Assembly (NCBI RefSeq): GCF_004571025.1
Contig: NZ_SPQT01000003.1
Location: forward strand, 310,001 to 374,000
Origin: Bradyrhizobium niftali
GTDB taxonomy: Bacteria; Pseudomonadota; Alphaproteobacteria; Rhizobiales; Xanthobacteraceae
DNA length: 64,000 nt
Reading direction: 5' to 3'
Positions 36,337 through 45,540 of the stretch are shown here, piece by piece. How positions within the stretch are numbered: position 1 is the first letter of the stretch; each line of letters starts with the position of its first letter. Below the pieces are notes generated by a model. It made no database searches, was not told the origin of the DNA, and saw only the letters and a program-made list of their open reading frames with translations. Made by a program: the position numbers and the translations under genes.

Positions 36337-37080
36337 ATGGCGGCGAGCCGCGGTGTAGCGATACTTGTTGGCGCAGGCGACGCCATTGGCGCGGCGATCG
36401 CCCGGCGTTTTGCCCGAGGCGGCTATACGGTTTGCATCTGCAGGCGCGATGCCTCCAAATCGCAGGGACTAGTGGCCGAGTTGAGGGCTGCGGGGCATGA
36501 CGTTCACGCATTCAGCGTGGATGCGCGCCAGGAAGCTGAAGTCCAAGGCATTTTCGCGCGGGTCGAGAAAGAGCACGGGCCCGTCGAGGTTTGCCTCTAC
36601 AATGCCGGCTCGAACGTCAACAAGCCTCTGCTCGACACGACGGAGAAGTTGTTCTTCAAAGCCTGGGAACTCGCCTGCTATGGTGGTTTCCTGGTTGGAC
36701 GTGAGGCTGCCCGCGTGATGCTGTCGCGCGGACGCGGCACCATCTTCTTTACGGGTGCGACGGCAAGCGTGCGTGGCGGCTCGGGGTTTGCAGCATTTTC
36801 ATCAGCGAAGTTCGGACTTCGAGCAGTGGCCCAGGCGATGGCGCGCGAGCTTGGACCGAAGAACATTCACGTCGTGCATCTCCTGATCGACGCTGGCGTG
36901 GACAGCGAGGCGATTCACCAACGCATGAAGGCAGCGAAGGGGATCGAAGCAAGCGATATTCCGCCGGATAGCCTGACCAAGACGTCTTCCATTGCCGAGG
37001 CCTATTGGTTCACCCACCAGCAAAGCAAAGATGGCTGGACCCACGAGCTCGATCTCCGTCCGTCCGTGGAGAAATGGTAA
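36337..37080 (+). CDS. Atypical SDR lacking catalytic Tyr (F154)
   Basis: 247 residues. VAILVGAGDAIGAAIARRFA is the cofactor loop; YNAGSNVNKPLL replaces NNAG; the catalytic helix is F154-x-x-x-K158 (FAAFSSAKFGLRAV). The tail reads RPSVEKW. It is the closest relative of the SDR at 33743-34480, on the other side of the shared divergent promoter. AGGGAGGATCGAGG precedes ATG 36337. The stop TAA lies one base before the glutathione transferase ATG. Whether it is catalytic is unknown. Confidence 0.86.
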   Translation: MAASRGVAILVGAGDAIGAAIARRFARGGYTVCICRRDASKSQGLVAELRAAGHDVHAFSVDARQEAEVQGIFARVEKEHGPVEVCLYNAGSNVNKPLLDTTEKLFFKAWELACYGGFLVGREAARVMLSRGRGTIFFTGATASVRGGSGFAAFSSAKFGLRAVAQAMARELGPKNIHVVHLLIDAGVDSEAIHQRMKAAKGIEASDIPPDSLTKTSSIAEAYWFTHQQSKDGWTHELDLRPSVEKW

Positions 37081-37081
37081 T

Positions 37082-37759
37082 ATGAATGCGACACCAGACC
37101 TGACCCTGTGGGGCGTTGGCACGAGTCGCACCATTCGTCCGCACTGGGCCATGCACGAACTGGGCTTAGCCTACAAGACAAGGCCCATTGGCCCGCGAAC
37201 CGGCGAAACGAAGACCGCAGAATACACGAAGCTCAATCCGCGCCAGAAGATCCCGCTGCTTCAGGATGGCGACTTCCGTATCGGCGAGAGCGCAGCGATC
37301 GTTGCCTACCTGTCGCGCATGTATTCCACGCCGGAACGATCGCTGATTCCGGAAGCCCCGCGAGAGTATGCCGCATGGCTGGAATGGTGCTTCTTTATCG
37401 TCGCGGAGCTGGATTCCACCAGCCTTTACGTGATGCGTCGCCATCGGGCCGACGCGCTCGGACCGATCTACGGCATTGCACCTGAGGTCGTTGCCCAGGC
37501 CGGCGAGTATTTCCGCCAGCAGTTGCGCCATGTCGAAGTCGCGCTCGCAGACGGCCGAAAATTCCTAATGGGCGACCGGTTTACGAGCGCAGATATCCTG
37601 CTCACGACCTGCCTAGAGTGGGCCATCGCCTATGGCGTCGGCATTTGCGACAACGCTCAGCCCTATCTCGAGCGCATCCGGAAACGCGAAGCCTTTCAGC
37701 GAGCCGTTGCAGCGAATGTTCCGATGGCACCGATCACGCCGGCGCCGGCGAAGGCCTAG
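37082..37759 (+). CDS. Glutathione S-transferase family protein
   Basis: 225 residues. Thioredoxin-like N-terminal domain (LTLWGVGTSRTIRPHWAMHELG, then NPRQKIPLLQDGDFRIGESAAIVAYL, with the conserved cis-Pro and the Glu-Ser glutathione contact) followed by the all-helical domain (about 95-215; FLMGDRFTSADILLT is the N-capping/Asp motif). It would conjugate or use glutathione on an electrophile, or isomerise. Its ribosome site (GGAG) lies inside the end of the SDR gene, so the pair is translated together. It converges with the CoA-transferase. Confidence 0.9.
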   Translation: MNATPDLTLWGVGTSRTIRPHWAMHELGLAYKTRPIGPRTGETKTAEYTKLNPRQKIPLLQDGDFRIGESAAIVAYLSRMYSTPERSLIPEAPREYAAWLEWCFFIVAELDSTSLYVMRRHRADALGPIYGIAPEVVAQAGEYFRQQLRHVEVALADGRKFLMGDRFTSADILLTTCLEWAIAYGVGICDNAQPYLERIRKREAFQRAVAANVPMAPITPAPAKA

Positions 37760-37784
37760 AATACGTCGCCAACGGGTTTCGCGG

Positions 37785-38984
37785 TTAGACCGCGACGCGC
37801 ACGCTGCGCTCGGCGACCATCTTGTCGATGGCGCCATCGTCGTACCCCAGTTCGTGCAACACGTCGCGGGAGTGCTCGCCGACCCGGGGAGCCGGCCCGC
37901 CGATCGCGGCCTCGTTGATCGCAAAGCGCGCCGCCGGCTTCGGCTGCCGCACCCGCCCGACCTTCGGCTGGTCGAACTCCGCGATGATATCGCGCGCCAC
38001 CACCTGTTCATTGTGAATGATCTCGCCCCGCCGCAGGATCGGCGAACAGGGGACGTCGGCGGCATCCAGACGCTCAAGCCATTCGGCGGTGGTGTGCCGG
38101 CTGATATACTCCGCCATTTTGCTGATGCGTGCCGTGGCGTTGACCGAGCGCGCCGATGGCGTCGCAAACCGGGGATCCTTGGCCAGCTCGGGGTCGCCGG
38201 TGGCGCGGCAAAAACCCTGCCATTCGGAATCGGAAATAGTACCAGCGGTGATGTAGCCGTCGCTGGTCTTGAACACGAGATCGGGCCGATCGTTCGGATC
38301 GGCAGCAGTGGCCTCGGCACCCACCACCGTGTATTGCATCATGCCTTCCGGCCACAAATACGAGATCATCGCGTCCAGCATGGCGACCTGGATGTGATCA
38401 CCCTGCCCTGTCTTCTCGCGAGCGTAGAGGGCTGCCGCTACCGCCTGGGCGGTGAACACGGCGGTGGTCTTGTCGCATACGATGGTCCGGATCATCTGCG
38501 GACGATTCGTGACCGGCTGCGACTGGATATCGGCAAAGCCCGAGAGGCCCTGAATGATCGGATCGTAAACACGCTTCTTCACATAGGGTCCGGTGTCGCC
38601 AACACCGCTGATCGAAACATAGATCAGGCGCGGATGGTGCTGGCGCAACTCTTCGACGCCGAGACCGAGACGCTCCATGGTGCCCGGCCGGAAATTCTGC
38701 ACCAGCACATCCGCCTTCGCGACCAATTTGGCCAGAACCTCACGGCCGGCCGCGCTCTTGACGTCGATGGCGAGCGAGCGCTTGCCGCGATTCGACGAAA
38801 TGAACAGTGCCGAAAACTCGCCATCCTTGTCGATGGTGGCGCGGCTGCGCCGGGTAATATCACCGCCGATCGGCTCGATCTTCAGGACGTCGGCGCCCTG
38901 ATCCGCCAGGAACATGGTCGCGAACGGGCCCGACACCACGCCTGTCAGATCGAGGACGCGAACGCCGTTGAGTGGACCTGGCAT
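37785..38984 (-). CDS. Class III (CaiB/BaiF) CoA-transferase
   Basis: 399 residues. LNGVRVLDLTGVVSGPFATMFLADQGADVLKIEP opens the fold; the catalytic Asp is probably D171 in TIVCDKTTAVFTAQ, followed by the typical AREKTGQGDHIQVAMLD. It transfers CoA from a donor such as succinyl-CoA to an acid. AGGGAGAATGTC precedes ATG 38984. It lies 100 bases downstream of the DsbA-fold isomerase gene on the same strand and so may share the promoter at 39794-39820. Only moderate similarity to the CoA-transferase at 5071. Confidence 0.9.
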   Translation of the reverse strand: MPGPLNGVRVLDLTGVVSGPFATMFLADQGADVLKIEPIGGDITRRSRATIDKDGEFSALFISSNRGKRSLAIDVKSAAGREVLAKLVAKADVLVQNFRPGTMERLGLGVEELRQHHPRLIYVSISGVGDTGPYVKKRVYDPIIQGLSGFADIQSQPVTNRPQMIRTIVCDKTTAVFTAQAVAAALYAREKTGQGDHIQVAMLDAMISYLWPEGMMQYTVVGAEATAADPNDRPDLVFKTSDGYITAGTISDSEWQGFCRATGDPELAKDPRFATPSARSVNATARISKMAEYISRHTTAEWLERLDAADVPCSPILRRGEIIHNEQVVARDIIAEFDQPKVGRVRQPKPAARFAINEAAIGGPAPRVGEHSRDVLHELGYDDGAIDKMVAERSVRVAV

Positions 38985-39084
38985 GACATTCTCCCTGAAT
39001 TGACTTGTTATAAGGCCGACTGAGCCTTCGCCATGCAGGCGCGCGGACGTCTACCCGGCTCTGCAAAGGCTCCAGGTTCTGGCC

Positions 39085-39717
39085 TCAGGCCGTCTTCGAA
39101 ACGGGCTGGCCGATCTGCTCGACGATCGACTCCTCCACATCGCGGAGCTGGTCCTTGCCGAAGAACATTTCCTTTCCAACGAAGAAGGTCGGCGAGCCGA
39201 ATGCGCCTCGGTTGACGGCGTCGGTGGTCCGATCGATCAGCCCCTTCTTGACGTCGTCCTGCTGCGCACGCTCAAGCAACCGATCGATATCGACGCCTGA
39301 GGAGATGAACGCTGCTCGGAAGGTTTCGAGGTCATCCATCTTCTTCGGCTCCTCCCACATGTGGTGGTAGGCCGCGCGGAAATAGGGTTCGAACACGCCT
39401 TCGAACTGCGCCGCGACGGCGCCGCGCATCAACATCAGCGTGTTGACCGGAAAGAACGGATTAGGACGAAACTTCGTCACGTTATGCCGGCGAATGAAGC
39501 GCTGCGTCTCCAGCGCCTGGTATTCGGGTTTGTTCTTGATGCCATGAAGGGACTCGAACGGAGACATGTTGCCCGTCGCCTTGAAGATGCCGCCGAGCAG
39601 GATCGGGACATATTCGAATTTCACGCCGGTGCGCCGTTCGATTCCGGGAAGGGCAAGTTCCGCGAGGTAAGCGTTCGGGCTGCCGAAATCGAACAGGAAT
39701 TCAACTTTCAGGGACAT
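39085..39717 (-). CDS. 2-hydroxychromene-2-carboxylate isomerase-like (DsbA fold)
   Basis: 210 residues, kappa-class glutathione transferase/HCCA isomerase family. The catalytic Ser sits in VEFLFDFGSPNAYLA; PNPFFPVNTLMLMRG and GAFGSPTFFVGKEMFFGKDQL are the glutathione-binding segments with the cis-Pro. The family isomerises aromatic-ring cleavage products of naphthalene-like compounds in a glutathione-dependent way, though many relatives have unknown substrates. GGAGGAGCTGAC precedes ATG 39717, and the shared-palindrome promoter lies about 77 bases upstream. A paralogue is at 59031-59660. Confidence 0.88.
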   Translation of the reverse strand: MSLKVEFLFDFGSPNAYLAELALPGIERRTGVKFEYVPILLGGIFKATGNMSPFESLHGIKNKPEYQALETQRFIRRHNVTKFRPNPFFPVNTLMLMRGAVAAQFEGVFEPYFRAAYHHMWEEPKKMDDLETFRAAFISSGVDIDRLLERAQQDDVKKGLIDRTTDAVNRGAFGSPTFFVGKEMFFGKDQLRDVEESIVEQIGQPVSKTA

Positions 39718-39793
39718 GTCAGCTCCTCCCGCAGAGCGCGATGGTTGTTAGGCTTGGCTTGATCTTATAGGCCGAACGCAGGCTGCCCCTCCT

Positions 39794-39820
39794 TCTATAG
39801 TTCTAAAATTGAACTGTCAA
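39794..39820 (-). promoter_or_regulatory. Leftward promoter with AGTTCT-type operator
   Basis: On the minus strand: TTGACA (39815-39820), 15 bases, TATAGA (39794-39799). The spacer carries the inverted repeat AGTTCT (39799-39804) AAAAT TGAACT (39810-39815), one mismatch from perfect. It drives the isomerase and lies 139 bases from the divergent HxlR gene, the likely regulator. Third copy of the element also at 17343 and 36159. Confidence 0.65.
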
Positions 39821-39958
39821 ATCTACTTTGAATTCCGTTGGTTTGAAACGACCGGCAGGGTATTGTATCCACTTTAGTGCCTATCTAGAATGATGGGGCG
39901 GTGCCTGCCGCTCCCCCTGATTCGAGCGGAACAGGCGCCGGTCGACCGGAGAGCAGGA

Positions 39959-40474
39959 ATGAAATGGGATGAACTTGAGGAAGAGCCATGTTCGATGGCG
40001 CGCACCATCGGTGTGATTGGTGACCGCTGGACTCTTCTGATTCTCCGCGAATGCTTCCTGCGCACGCGCCGCTTCGAGGGGTTTCAGTCAGCGCTCGGAA
40101 TCACCCGCCATCTGCTCGCAGAGCGACTGAAAAAGCTGGTTCGGCTGGGCGTCCTTCGCCGCATTCCTTACCAGGAGTCGCCTAAACGCCACGAGTATAT
40201 CCTGACGCAAAAGGGCCTCGATCTCTATCCGATCATGATGGCGCTCGTGCATTGGGGCGACACCCACATGGTCGACGAACGCGGACGCCCCCTGCTGCAC
40301 GAGCATCGCAAGTGCGGCAAGATGTTCGACCCCGTCATGGTGTGCTCGGAATGCGGCGAACCGCTTTCGGCCAAGGAAGTTCATGTCCACCCTGGTCCAG
40401 GCGCGCGCCCGGCTCCGGAGAGAGTCTTGCTCGACAAAAAAGCAAAGCCGAAGCCCCGCAGGAAAGCGGCGTAA
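39959..40474 (+). CDS. HxlR family regulator with C-terminal CxxC module
   Basis: 171 residues. The winged-helix domain (10-105) shows CSMARTIGVIGDRWTLLILREC, GITRHLLAERLKKLVRLGVLRR and HEYILTQKGLDLYPIM. Beyond it lie H114, H116, C119 and C129-x2-C132 (EHRKCGKMF, MVCSECGEPL), which look like a small zinc-ribbon or redox module rare in short HxlR proteins, then a basic tail (KPKPRRKAA). ATG 39959 fits the family start; an ATG 69 bases earlier is possible. It faces the isomerase gene across a palindromic promoter and is the best candidate to read that motif at all three sites. Being repressor and inducer-type are inferred. Confidence 0.87.
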   Translation: MKWDELEEEPCSMARTIGVIGDRWTLLILRECFLRTRRFEGFQSALGITRHLLAERLKKLVRLGVLRRIPYQESPKRHEYILTQKGLDLYPIMMALVHWGDTHMVDERGRPLLHEHRKCGKMFDPVMVCSECGEPLSAKEVHVHPGPGARPAPERVLLDKKAKPKPRRKAA

Positions 40475-40644
40475 CGGCGCCAAGCCGCGTTCCCGCGCAA
40501 TGGCCGCAGGCGAGTTCATTGGCGACGCTTCTCGTGGAAAATCTTGTCCAAGTCGCAGGCAACCTCACTGGTGGCGGCAATCCGGGCTCCCTGGGGAAGG
40601 CCGCGCGTGTAGACCGCTTTTCGCGCGGATGTCTTGAAGGCACT
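40475..40644. other. Non-coding stretch after HxlR
   Basis: No gene, terminator or repeat that I can support between the HxlR stop and the AraC fragment. Confidence 0.4.
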
Positions 40645-40911
40645 TTACGTCATCGCTGGAATGGCGATCGCCTGCCGTATCCGGCGAGCGTCGCGCGCCG
40701 GCGGCGCGCCGAATTGCCGAACGTACTCTCGGCTAAATTGGGACGCGCTCTCATAGCCTACTGCGAACGCCACGTCGGACGCAGTATGCACGCCGGCAAG
40801 CAAAAGTTGGCGCGCCTCCTGCAACCGGAGTTGTTTTTGATATTGGAGAGGTTGGCCCATCCAACAGGTCGCTAAACTGCACAACACCTCGGTGAAAATG
40901 ATCGAGTGCAC
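40645..40911 (-). pseudogene. AraC regulator C-terminal fragment
   Basis: About 66 residues, from [19 protein letters not shown] to the end, match the second half of the DNA-binding domain of the AraC regulator at 47519-48418 almost residue for residue (shared [20 protein letters not shown] and RQFGAPP). The first 20 residues of the open frame are unrelated and no first helix-turn-helix or effector domain is present. Over 220 residues are missing, so this is a relic. It shows that an AraC gene of this type once existed here or was partly duplicated from the copy 7 kb away. Confidence 0.75.
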
Positions 40912-41054
40912 TACGCGAAATACATTGCAACCGCCTTGGAAGACCTCGCCGGGGCGGCAGTCGTGTCCTTGGTGCCGCGGAGTAATGGAACGTGGTGCCG
41001 ATTGGAAAACGCCCGTAAATGTTGTCTTTGTATTTTATGGTGGAAGGCGCGGAC

Positions 41055-41957
41055 CTAACGACCGAAAAGCGACGCGCGCTTCAATCCTTCCCTCAGCTCT
41101 TGCGAAAGCCACCTCTCTAGAGTCTTGAGGTCGCTCCTCGAGGCAAGGTGCGGCGCGATCCAAAGCGAGAGCTGACGTTTTCCAGGCGCAAAGCCAAACG
41201 GGGCAATCAGCCTGCCGGATTCCAAGTCGTCTATAGCGAGCATATGTGGGACAACGGCGATCCCCAGTCCGAAAGTCGCGGCTTGGATCATCAAATAGAA
41301 ATGATCAAACCTTTGATGCACTTGCGGTGCCCTCTCCTCTTCTCCCACAGCTGCGAGCCAATCAGTCCAGGCGTTTGGGCGCGTCGTAGTCGCGAGCAAT
41401 CTGGCGTTCGACAAATCTTTGCGCTTCTTCAGCGAGATAGACTTGAGATAGGCCGGAGAACACACCGGACCGATCCACTCAGTGCCCAGCGGACGAATAA
41501 CTGCCGATTTCGGCGGTTCGAACGTGTTGTTGCGAATAGCTACGCTGATGTTGTCCCGCGTGAAATCCACTCGGTCGTAGTTCATGTCGAGCTTGATTTC
41601 CATGTTGGGATGCTTGGCGTATAAACCGGGCATCCGCGGAATGAGCCAGCACATCGTTATCGAAGCTGAACAAGACAGCGTTAACGGACCAGGTTTCAAA
41701 CGCTCAATCGTCGCCTGAATGAGGTTGAACGCCGTCGACAGGCCGTCAACGAGTTGCTCGCCCTCCCGGGTTGGCACTGATTCCCTGGTGCCGCGCTTGA
41801 GGAGCGACACACCCATGACTTCCTCGAGCGCCTTGATTTGGCGACTAACGGCACCATGCGTCACGCCCAGCTCGACCGCTGCACGGCTGATGCTGCGCTG
41901 TCTAGCCGTCGCTTCAAATGCACGGAGCGCGTTCAAAGAAGGCAAAGATGCGGACAT
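41055..41957 (-). CDS. LysR family regulator, GcvA-like
   Basis: 300 residues. The winged helix LNALRAFEATARQRSISRAAVELG, VTHGAVSRQIKALEE matches the GcvA/AmpR subgroup, followed by the effector-binding domain with FDHFYLMIQAATFGLGIAVVP. GGAGGATCGG precedes ATG 41957. It is divergent from the ribose-type ABC transporter operon, but the intergenic region is 753 bases long, so it may control that operon or only itself. An uneven pseudo-palindrome (TATGTGA..TCATAT) lies just upstream of its start. Confidence 0.88.
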   Translation of the reverse strand: MSASLPSLNALRAFEATARQRSISRAAVELGVTHGAVSRQIKALEEVMGVSLLKRGTRESVPTREGEQLVDGLSTAFNLIQATIERLKPGPLTLSCSASITMCWLIPRMPGLYAKHPNMEIKLDMNYDRVDFTRDNISVAIRNNTFEPPKSAVIRPLGTEWIGPVCSPAYLKSISLKKRKDLSNARLLATTTRPNAWTDWLAAVGEEERAPQVHQRFDHFYLMIQAATFGLGIAVVPHMLAIDDLESGRLIAPFGFAPGKRQLSLWIAPHLASRSDLKTLERWLSQELREGLKRASLFGR

Positions 41958-42710
41958 CCGATCCTCCGACTATGTGACATCATCTCATATCAGGCCAGTC
42001 CAGCCGATTGTCTTTTTGAGCCGCGGTTTATTCGGAGGCAACCGGTTTTTTGCGCCGTGGCCGGCCCTGTCCGGAGCGACCACGGCATCAGGTTGGCGGC
42101 ACCGACATCCGCAGGGGGACGAATGCAGATACGAGAAAAACTTACATGCGCTGTTCAGCCGCCTTCGAGGCGCAATAGGTAAATTTGCTGCCTGATCCGT
42201 TGAAGCGGGAATCGAGGAGACGCTGCCACCGCCGTCGCAATGTAGCGGCGTGCCTCGAGTGCGAGATTGGTTGCCCAGGCAACACGGTCCGCCGGTCGGC
42301 TTCAGGTCGTTACAAAAACTCATATACGGCTGAGAATTTGTGCAGTCCCGTCCCGGAAGCGAATGTTTAGTGTTGGTGGACTGGCTGCACGCATGTTCGA
42401 ACCCACAGCACGTTAGATGCGCATCACACAAAGTGGGGGCTGCGGCGAAGTCAGCGACACCAAGAGCCGACACTGGCTCGGATAAGCAACAGGAAGTTAG
42501 GGACGAAACCGATCGCCGTCAGCTCGCGCTCAGGCTCATGGTAGCTGAGCGGCTGTTTCAAGAAGTATCTCAGCATCGCAACTCCGACTGAAATCGTTCA
42601 GTAGCCGGCCTTATTGAACATGAGCCTTTACCTGGAAAAATCACGATCCCGTTCTCACTGGCGCTCGCTCGTCGCGCCCCATGTGCGCAAGGAAACGAGA
42701 AGCCGTGGCC
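41958..42710. other. Long intergenic region before ABC operon
   Basis: 753 bases between LysR and the ABC ATPase. No gene, RNA or known repeat is supported; frames in it are short and arginine/proline-rich. It must contain the promoters of both flanks. Imperfect symmetry TATGTGA/TCATAT is seen at 41971-41989, next to the LysR start. The length and slightly lower GC suggest lost sequence. Confidence 0.4.
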
Positions 42711-44270
42711 ATGAGTGCTGACATCGCCAGTTCATGCGCAGCCAAACTTAGCGCCGCTAAGGTTGTCGGCATCGACAAAACGTTTGGCGGCGCGCACGCG
42801 CTGCGCGGCGTGTCGATCACATTCGAGAAGGGCGACGTGCATGCCATTGCCGGCGAGAACGGCGCCGGCAAGTCGACGTTAGTGAAGATCCTGGCAGGCG
42901 TCATCAGCGATTACGCCGGCGCAATCGAAATAGACGGTGTTGGCCACCGCTTCGACAGCATCCGCGATGCCGAGCGACACGGAGTGTTCCTGGTTCCGCA
43001 GGAACTCAGCGTCGTGCCGGAGTTGCGGGTTGGCGAATATCTGTTTCTCAACCGCGAGCCCCAGCGCTGGGGGATGGTAGACACGAGGAAGCTTTGGACC
43101 GATGCCGCGCGTTGGCTCGACGTCTTCAAGCTCGATGCCTCGCCGCTGGAGCAGATGGGCAATCTAAGCACGCACCAGCAGCAGTTGGTCAGTATTGCCC
43201 GTGCGATGACGCAAGGCGTGAAGCTGCTCATCCTCGACGAGCCAACGTCGAGCCTCACAGAGCGCGAAACCGAGCTCATGTTCGCCCGGATCGCGGACCT
43301 GCACCGGCATGGTGTCACCACCATCTACATATCCCATCGACTGCGCGAGTTGGAGCGCGTCGCCAATGTCGTGTCGGTGATGCGGGACGGCAGAGTCGTC
43401 GACCATTTTAGGCTTCAGGGCCAAAGCGACACGCCCCGTCGGATTGTTCAAGCCATGGTGGGGCGGGACATCATCGAGATGTATCCAAAGGCGTCTGCTA
43501 AGGTCGGCGAACCGATCCTCTCGGTCCGCGACTGGACCGTAGAAAGCACGGGAGCCGGCCGGGTCCATGCTATCAAAAACATCCACCTGGATGTCCGATC
43601 AGGAGAGATCTTAGGAGTTTTTGGCCTGCTCGGCTCCGGGGCCTTCGATTTGGCCCGGTCGCTGTTTGGCGCTCATGCGGGACGCGTGAGCGGTTCGATG
43701 CAGATCCGCGGGCAGGTCATCTCGGTTATGACGCCGCGCGACGCGATCCACAACGGCATCGCCTATGTTCCGGCCGAACGAAAGCGCGACGGCCTGATCG
43801 AAGCTCATTCGATCGAAAGCAACATGACGCTTGCTGCGCTCAACCGCTTCAATCGCTACGGCATCCTCAACCGGTACGCCGAACTCCAGCGTGTACAGCA
43901 ATATGTCGCGAGCCTGAAGGTAAAGTGCGGCTCGGTTGAGCAGCCCATGTCGCAGCTCTCTGGCGGCAACCAGCAGAAGGTCGTGGCCGCGAAATGGCTT
44001 CTTTCCGAGGCGGAGATCTTTATTCTGGAGGAACCGACCCGCGGTGTCGACGTGAACGCACGCATCGATTTGTACGCACTCGTCAACGAATTCGCCACGG
44101 CCGGCAAAGCAGTCATCATCGTATCTACCGATCTGCCGGAAGTTATCGGCATGTCCGACCGCGTGCTGGTCATGTGCGAGGGGCGCCTCGTGCGCGAATG
44201 GATGCACGGCGAGGCGAGCGAAGAAGACGTGATGATTAGCGCGGCAGAAGAATACAGTGAGGGAGCATGA
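42711..44270 (+). CDS. Sugar ABC transporter, double ATP-binding protein (RbsA type)
   Basis: 519 residues with two nucleotide-binding domains in tandem. Domain 1: Walker A GENGAGKST (48-56), signature helix with LSTHQQQLV in place of LSGGQ, Walker B LLILDEPTSSL. Domain 2 (about 260-510): degenerate Walker A (GLLGSGAFDL, no Lys), intact signature LSGGNQQKV and Walker B IFILEEPTRGVD. Domain 2 inactivity is usual in this family. It powers uptake of ribose, xylose or another pentose/hexose with the permease and binding protein downstream. The ATG at 42711 is chosen; 42681 is also open. The stop overlaps the permease start (ATGA). Confidence 0.9.
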   Translation: MSADIASSCAAKLSAAKVVGIDKTFGGAHALRGVSITFEKGDVHAIAGENGAGKSTLVKILAGVISDYAGAIEIDGVGHRFDSIRDAERHGVFLVPQELSVVPELRVGEYLFLNREPQRWGMVDTRKLWTDAARWLDVFKLDASPLEQMGNLSTHQQQLVSIARAMTQGVKLLILDEPTSSLTERETELMFARIADLHRHGVTTIYISHRLRELERVANVVSVMRDGRVVDHFRLQGQSDTPRRIVQAMVGRDIIEMYPKASAKVGEPILSVRDWTVESTGAGRVHAIKNIHLDVRSGEILGVFGLLGSGAFDLARSLFGAHAGRVSGSMQIRGQVISVMTPRDAIHNGIAYVPAERKRDGLIEAHSIESNMTLAALNRFNRYGILNRYAELQRVQQYVASLKVKCGSVEQPMSQLSGGNQQKVVAAKWLLSEAEIFILEEPTRGVDVNARIDLYALVNEFATAGKAVIIVSTDLPEVIGMSDRVLVMCEGRLVREWMHGEASEEDVMISAAEEYSEGA

Positions 44271-45466
44271 CCTCAACAAAAACAGTGACAGACCGGGGCG
44301 CACTCGCCAAGGGCTTCCAGCTTCGCGAGCTGCCGGCTGCGATGTCGCAAGATAGGCTTCGGCTGCTGCCGCTGATCATCGTCCTCCTGATCGTCTGGAT
44401 GGTGCTGCAGTATCTCACAGGCGGTCTGTTCCTCAGCGCCCGCAACTTAACCAATCTCAGCGGTCAGGTCGCCATCACTGCCGTGCTGACGGCAGGCGCC
44501 GTGCTGGTGATGATCCCAGGCTACATCGACCTGTCGCTTGGTGCGACCGTCGCTGCCGCAGCCGTGGTAGCAGCCATCGCAGGCACGAACTATGAGCTTT
44601 CGCTCTGGCCAACCATCGTAATCACGCTGGCTTTCGGGCTGTTGATCGGTCTCTGGCACGCCTTTTGGGTGGCCTGGATGAAGGTGCCATCGTTCATCGT
44701 AACGCTGGGCAGCTTGCTCGCCATTCGCGGTTTGTCGCTGGTTATCACCAATGCCGAAACGATCTCGCCCAATCCCGACATCCTGGTGATCTCGGACGCT
44801 TCTCTGTCACCGATGCTAAGCATCGTCGTGCTGTTCGCTTTCTGGCTCGCTTTCGCCCTTTTGCAGGTACGAGAATGGCGCGCCCGGCAGGCGGCCGGGA
44901 TTCGCTCGTCGTTCGGTGCCGTCGTCGGCCTGCCCGCCGCTTCTGTCGGCATATTCACGCTGGGCGTCATGATCATGGCGGCCAGCTATCGTGGCTTGCC
45001 CCTGCCCGTTGTCCTCGTTCTGGCGGTAGTGGCTTTGGCCGGGTGGTTCCTGCGCTTCACTGCCTTTGGCCGTCGGCTCTATGCCATCGGCGGCAATCGT
45101 CAGGCTGCGCTGCTTGCCGGCATCAACATCCGAATGCAGGCCTCCTTGGTCTTCGCCTTCATGGGGCTCCTCTACGGCCTGGCGGGCCTGGTCCTCGTGG
45201 CACGTCTCGACAGCGCTCCTCCGGGCGCCATGCAGGGCCTCGAGCTCAACGTGATCGCCGCTGCCGTCATCGGCGGAACTAGCCTCATGGGCGGCCGCGG
45301 AACTGTCGCAGGAGCCGTGATCGGCGCGATCTTGATGGAGAGCCTTTCCAACGGCATGAGCCTCATGAACCTGCCATCTGCCTATCAATCCATCACAGTC
45401 GGTCTTGTGCTGCTTTTTGCCGTCTACGCCGACCTGCGTAGCCGCGGCGGGAGGTTCGGAGACTGA
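44267..45466 (+). CDS. Sugar ABC transporter permease (RbsC/XylH type)
   Basis: 399 residues with about ten hydrophobic segments and the BPD_transp_2 hallmarks [16 protein letters not shown] near the N-terminus and [22 protein letters not shown] near the C-terminus. It forms the inner-membrane channel for the operon's sugar. The central insertion (about 180-260) with [11 protein letters not shown] is longer than in RbsC and is more like XylH-type permeases. It overlaps the ATPase gene by four bases. Confidence 0.9.
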   Translation: MTSTKTVTDRGALAKGFQLRELPAAMSQDRLRLLPLIIVLLIVWMVLQYLTGGLFLSARNLTNLSGQVAITAVLTAGAVLVMIPGYIDLSLGATVAAAAVVAAIAGTNYELSLWPTIVITLAFGLLIGLWHAFWVAWMKVPSFIVTLGSLLAIRGLSLVITNAETISPNPDILVISDASLSPMLSIVVLFAFWLAFALLQVREWRARQAAGIRSSFGAVVGLPAASVGIFTLGVMIMAASYRGLPLPVVLVLAVVALAGWFLRFTAFGRRLYAIGGNRQAALLAGINIRMQASLVFAFMGLLYGLAGLVLVARLDSAPPGAMQGLELNVIAAAVIGGTSLMGGRGTVAGAVIGAILMESLSNGMSLMNLPSAYQSITVGLVLLFAVYADLRSRGGRFGD

Positions 45467-45540
45467 TCGAACCCGGAGCAATGCGGCGAAAACCACGTGA
45501 CCATCGCCAACCTGATGCGGCCAACCCAAGGGAGAGAGAC

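Noticed and set aside
37632..39023. 463-codon plus-strand open frame opposite the CoA-transferase
   Set aside because: Antisense to a clear class III CoA-transferase; no family motif, His/Arg-rich.
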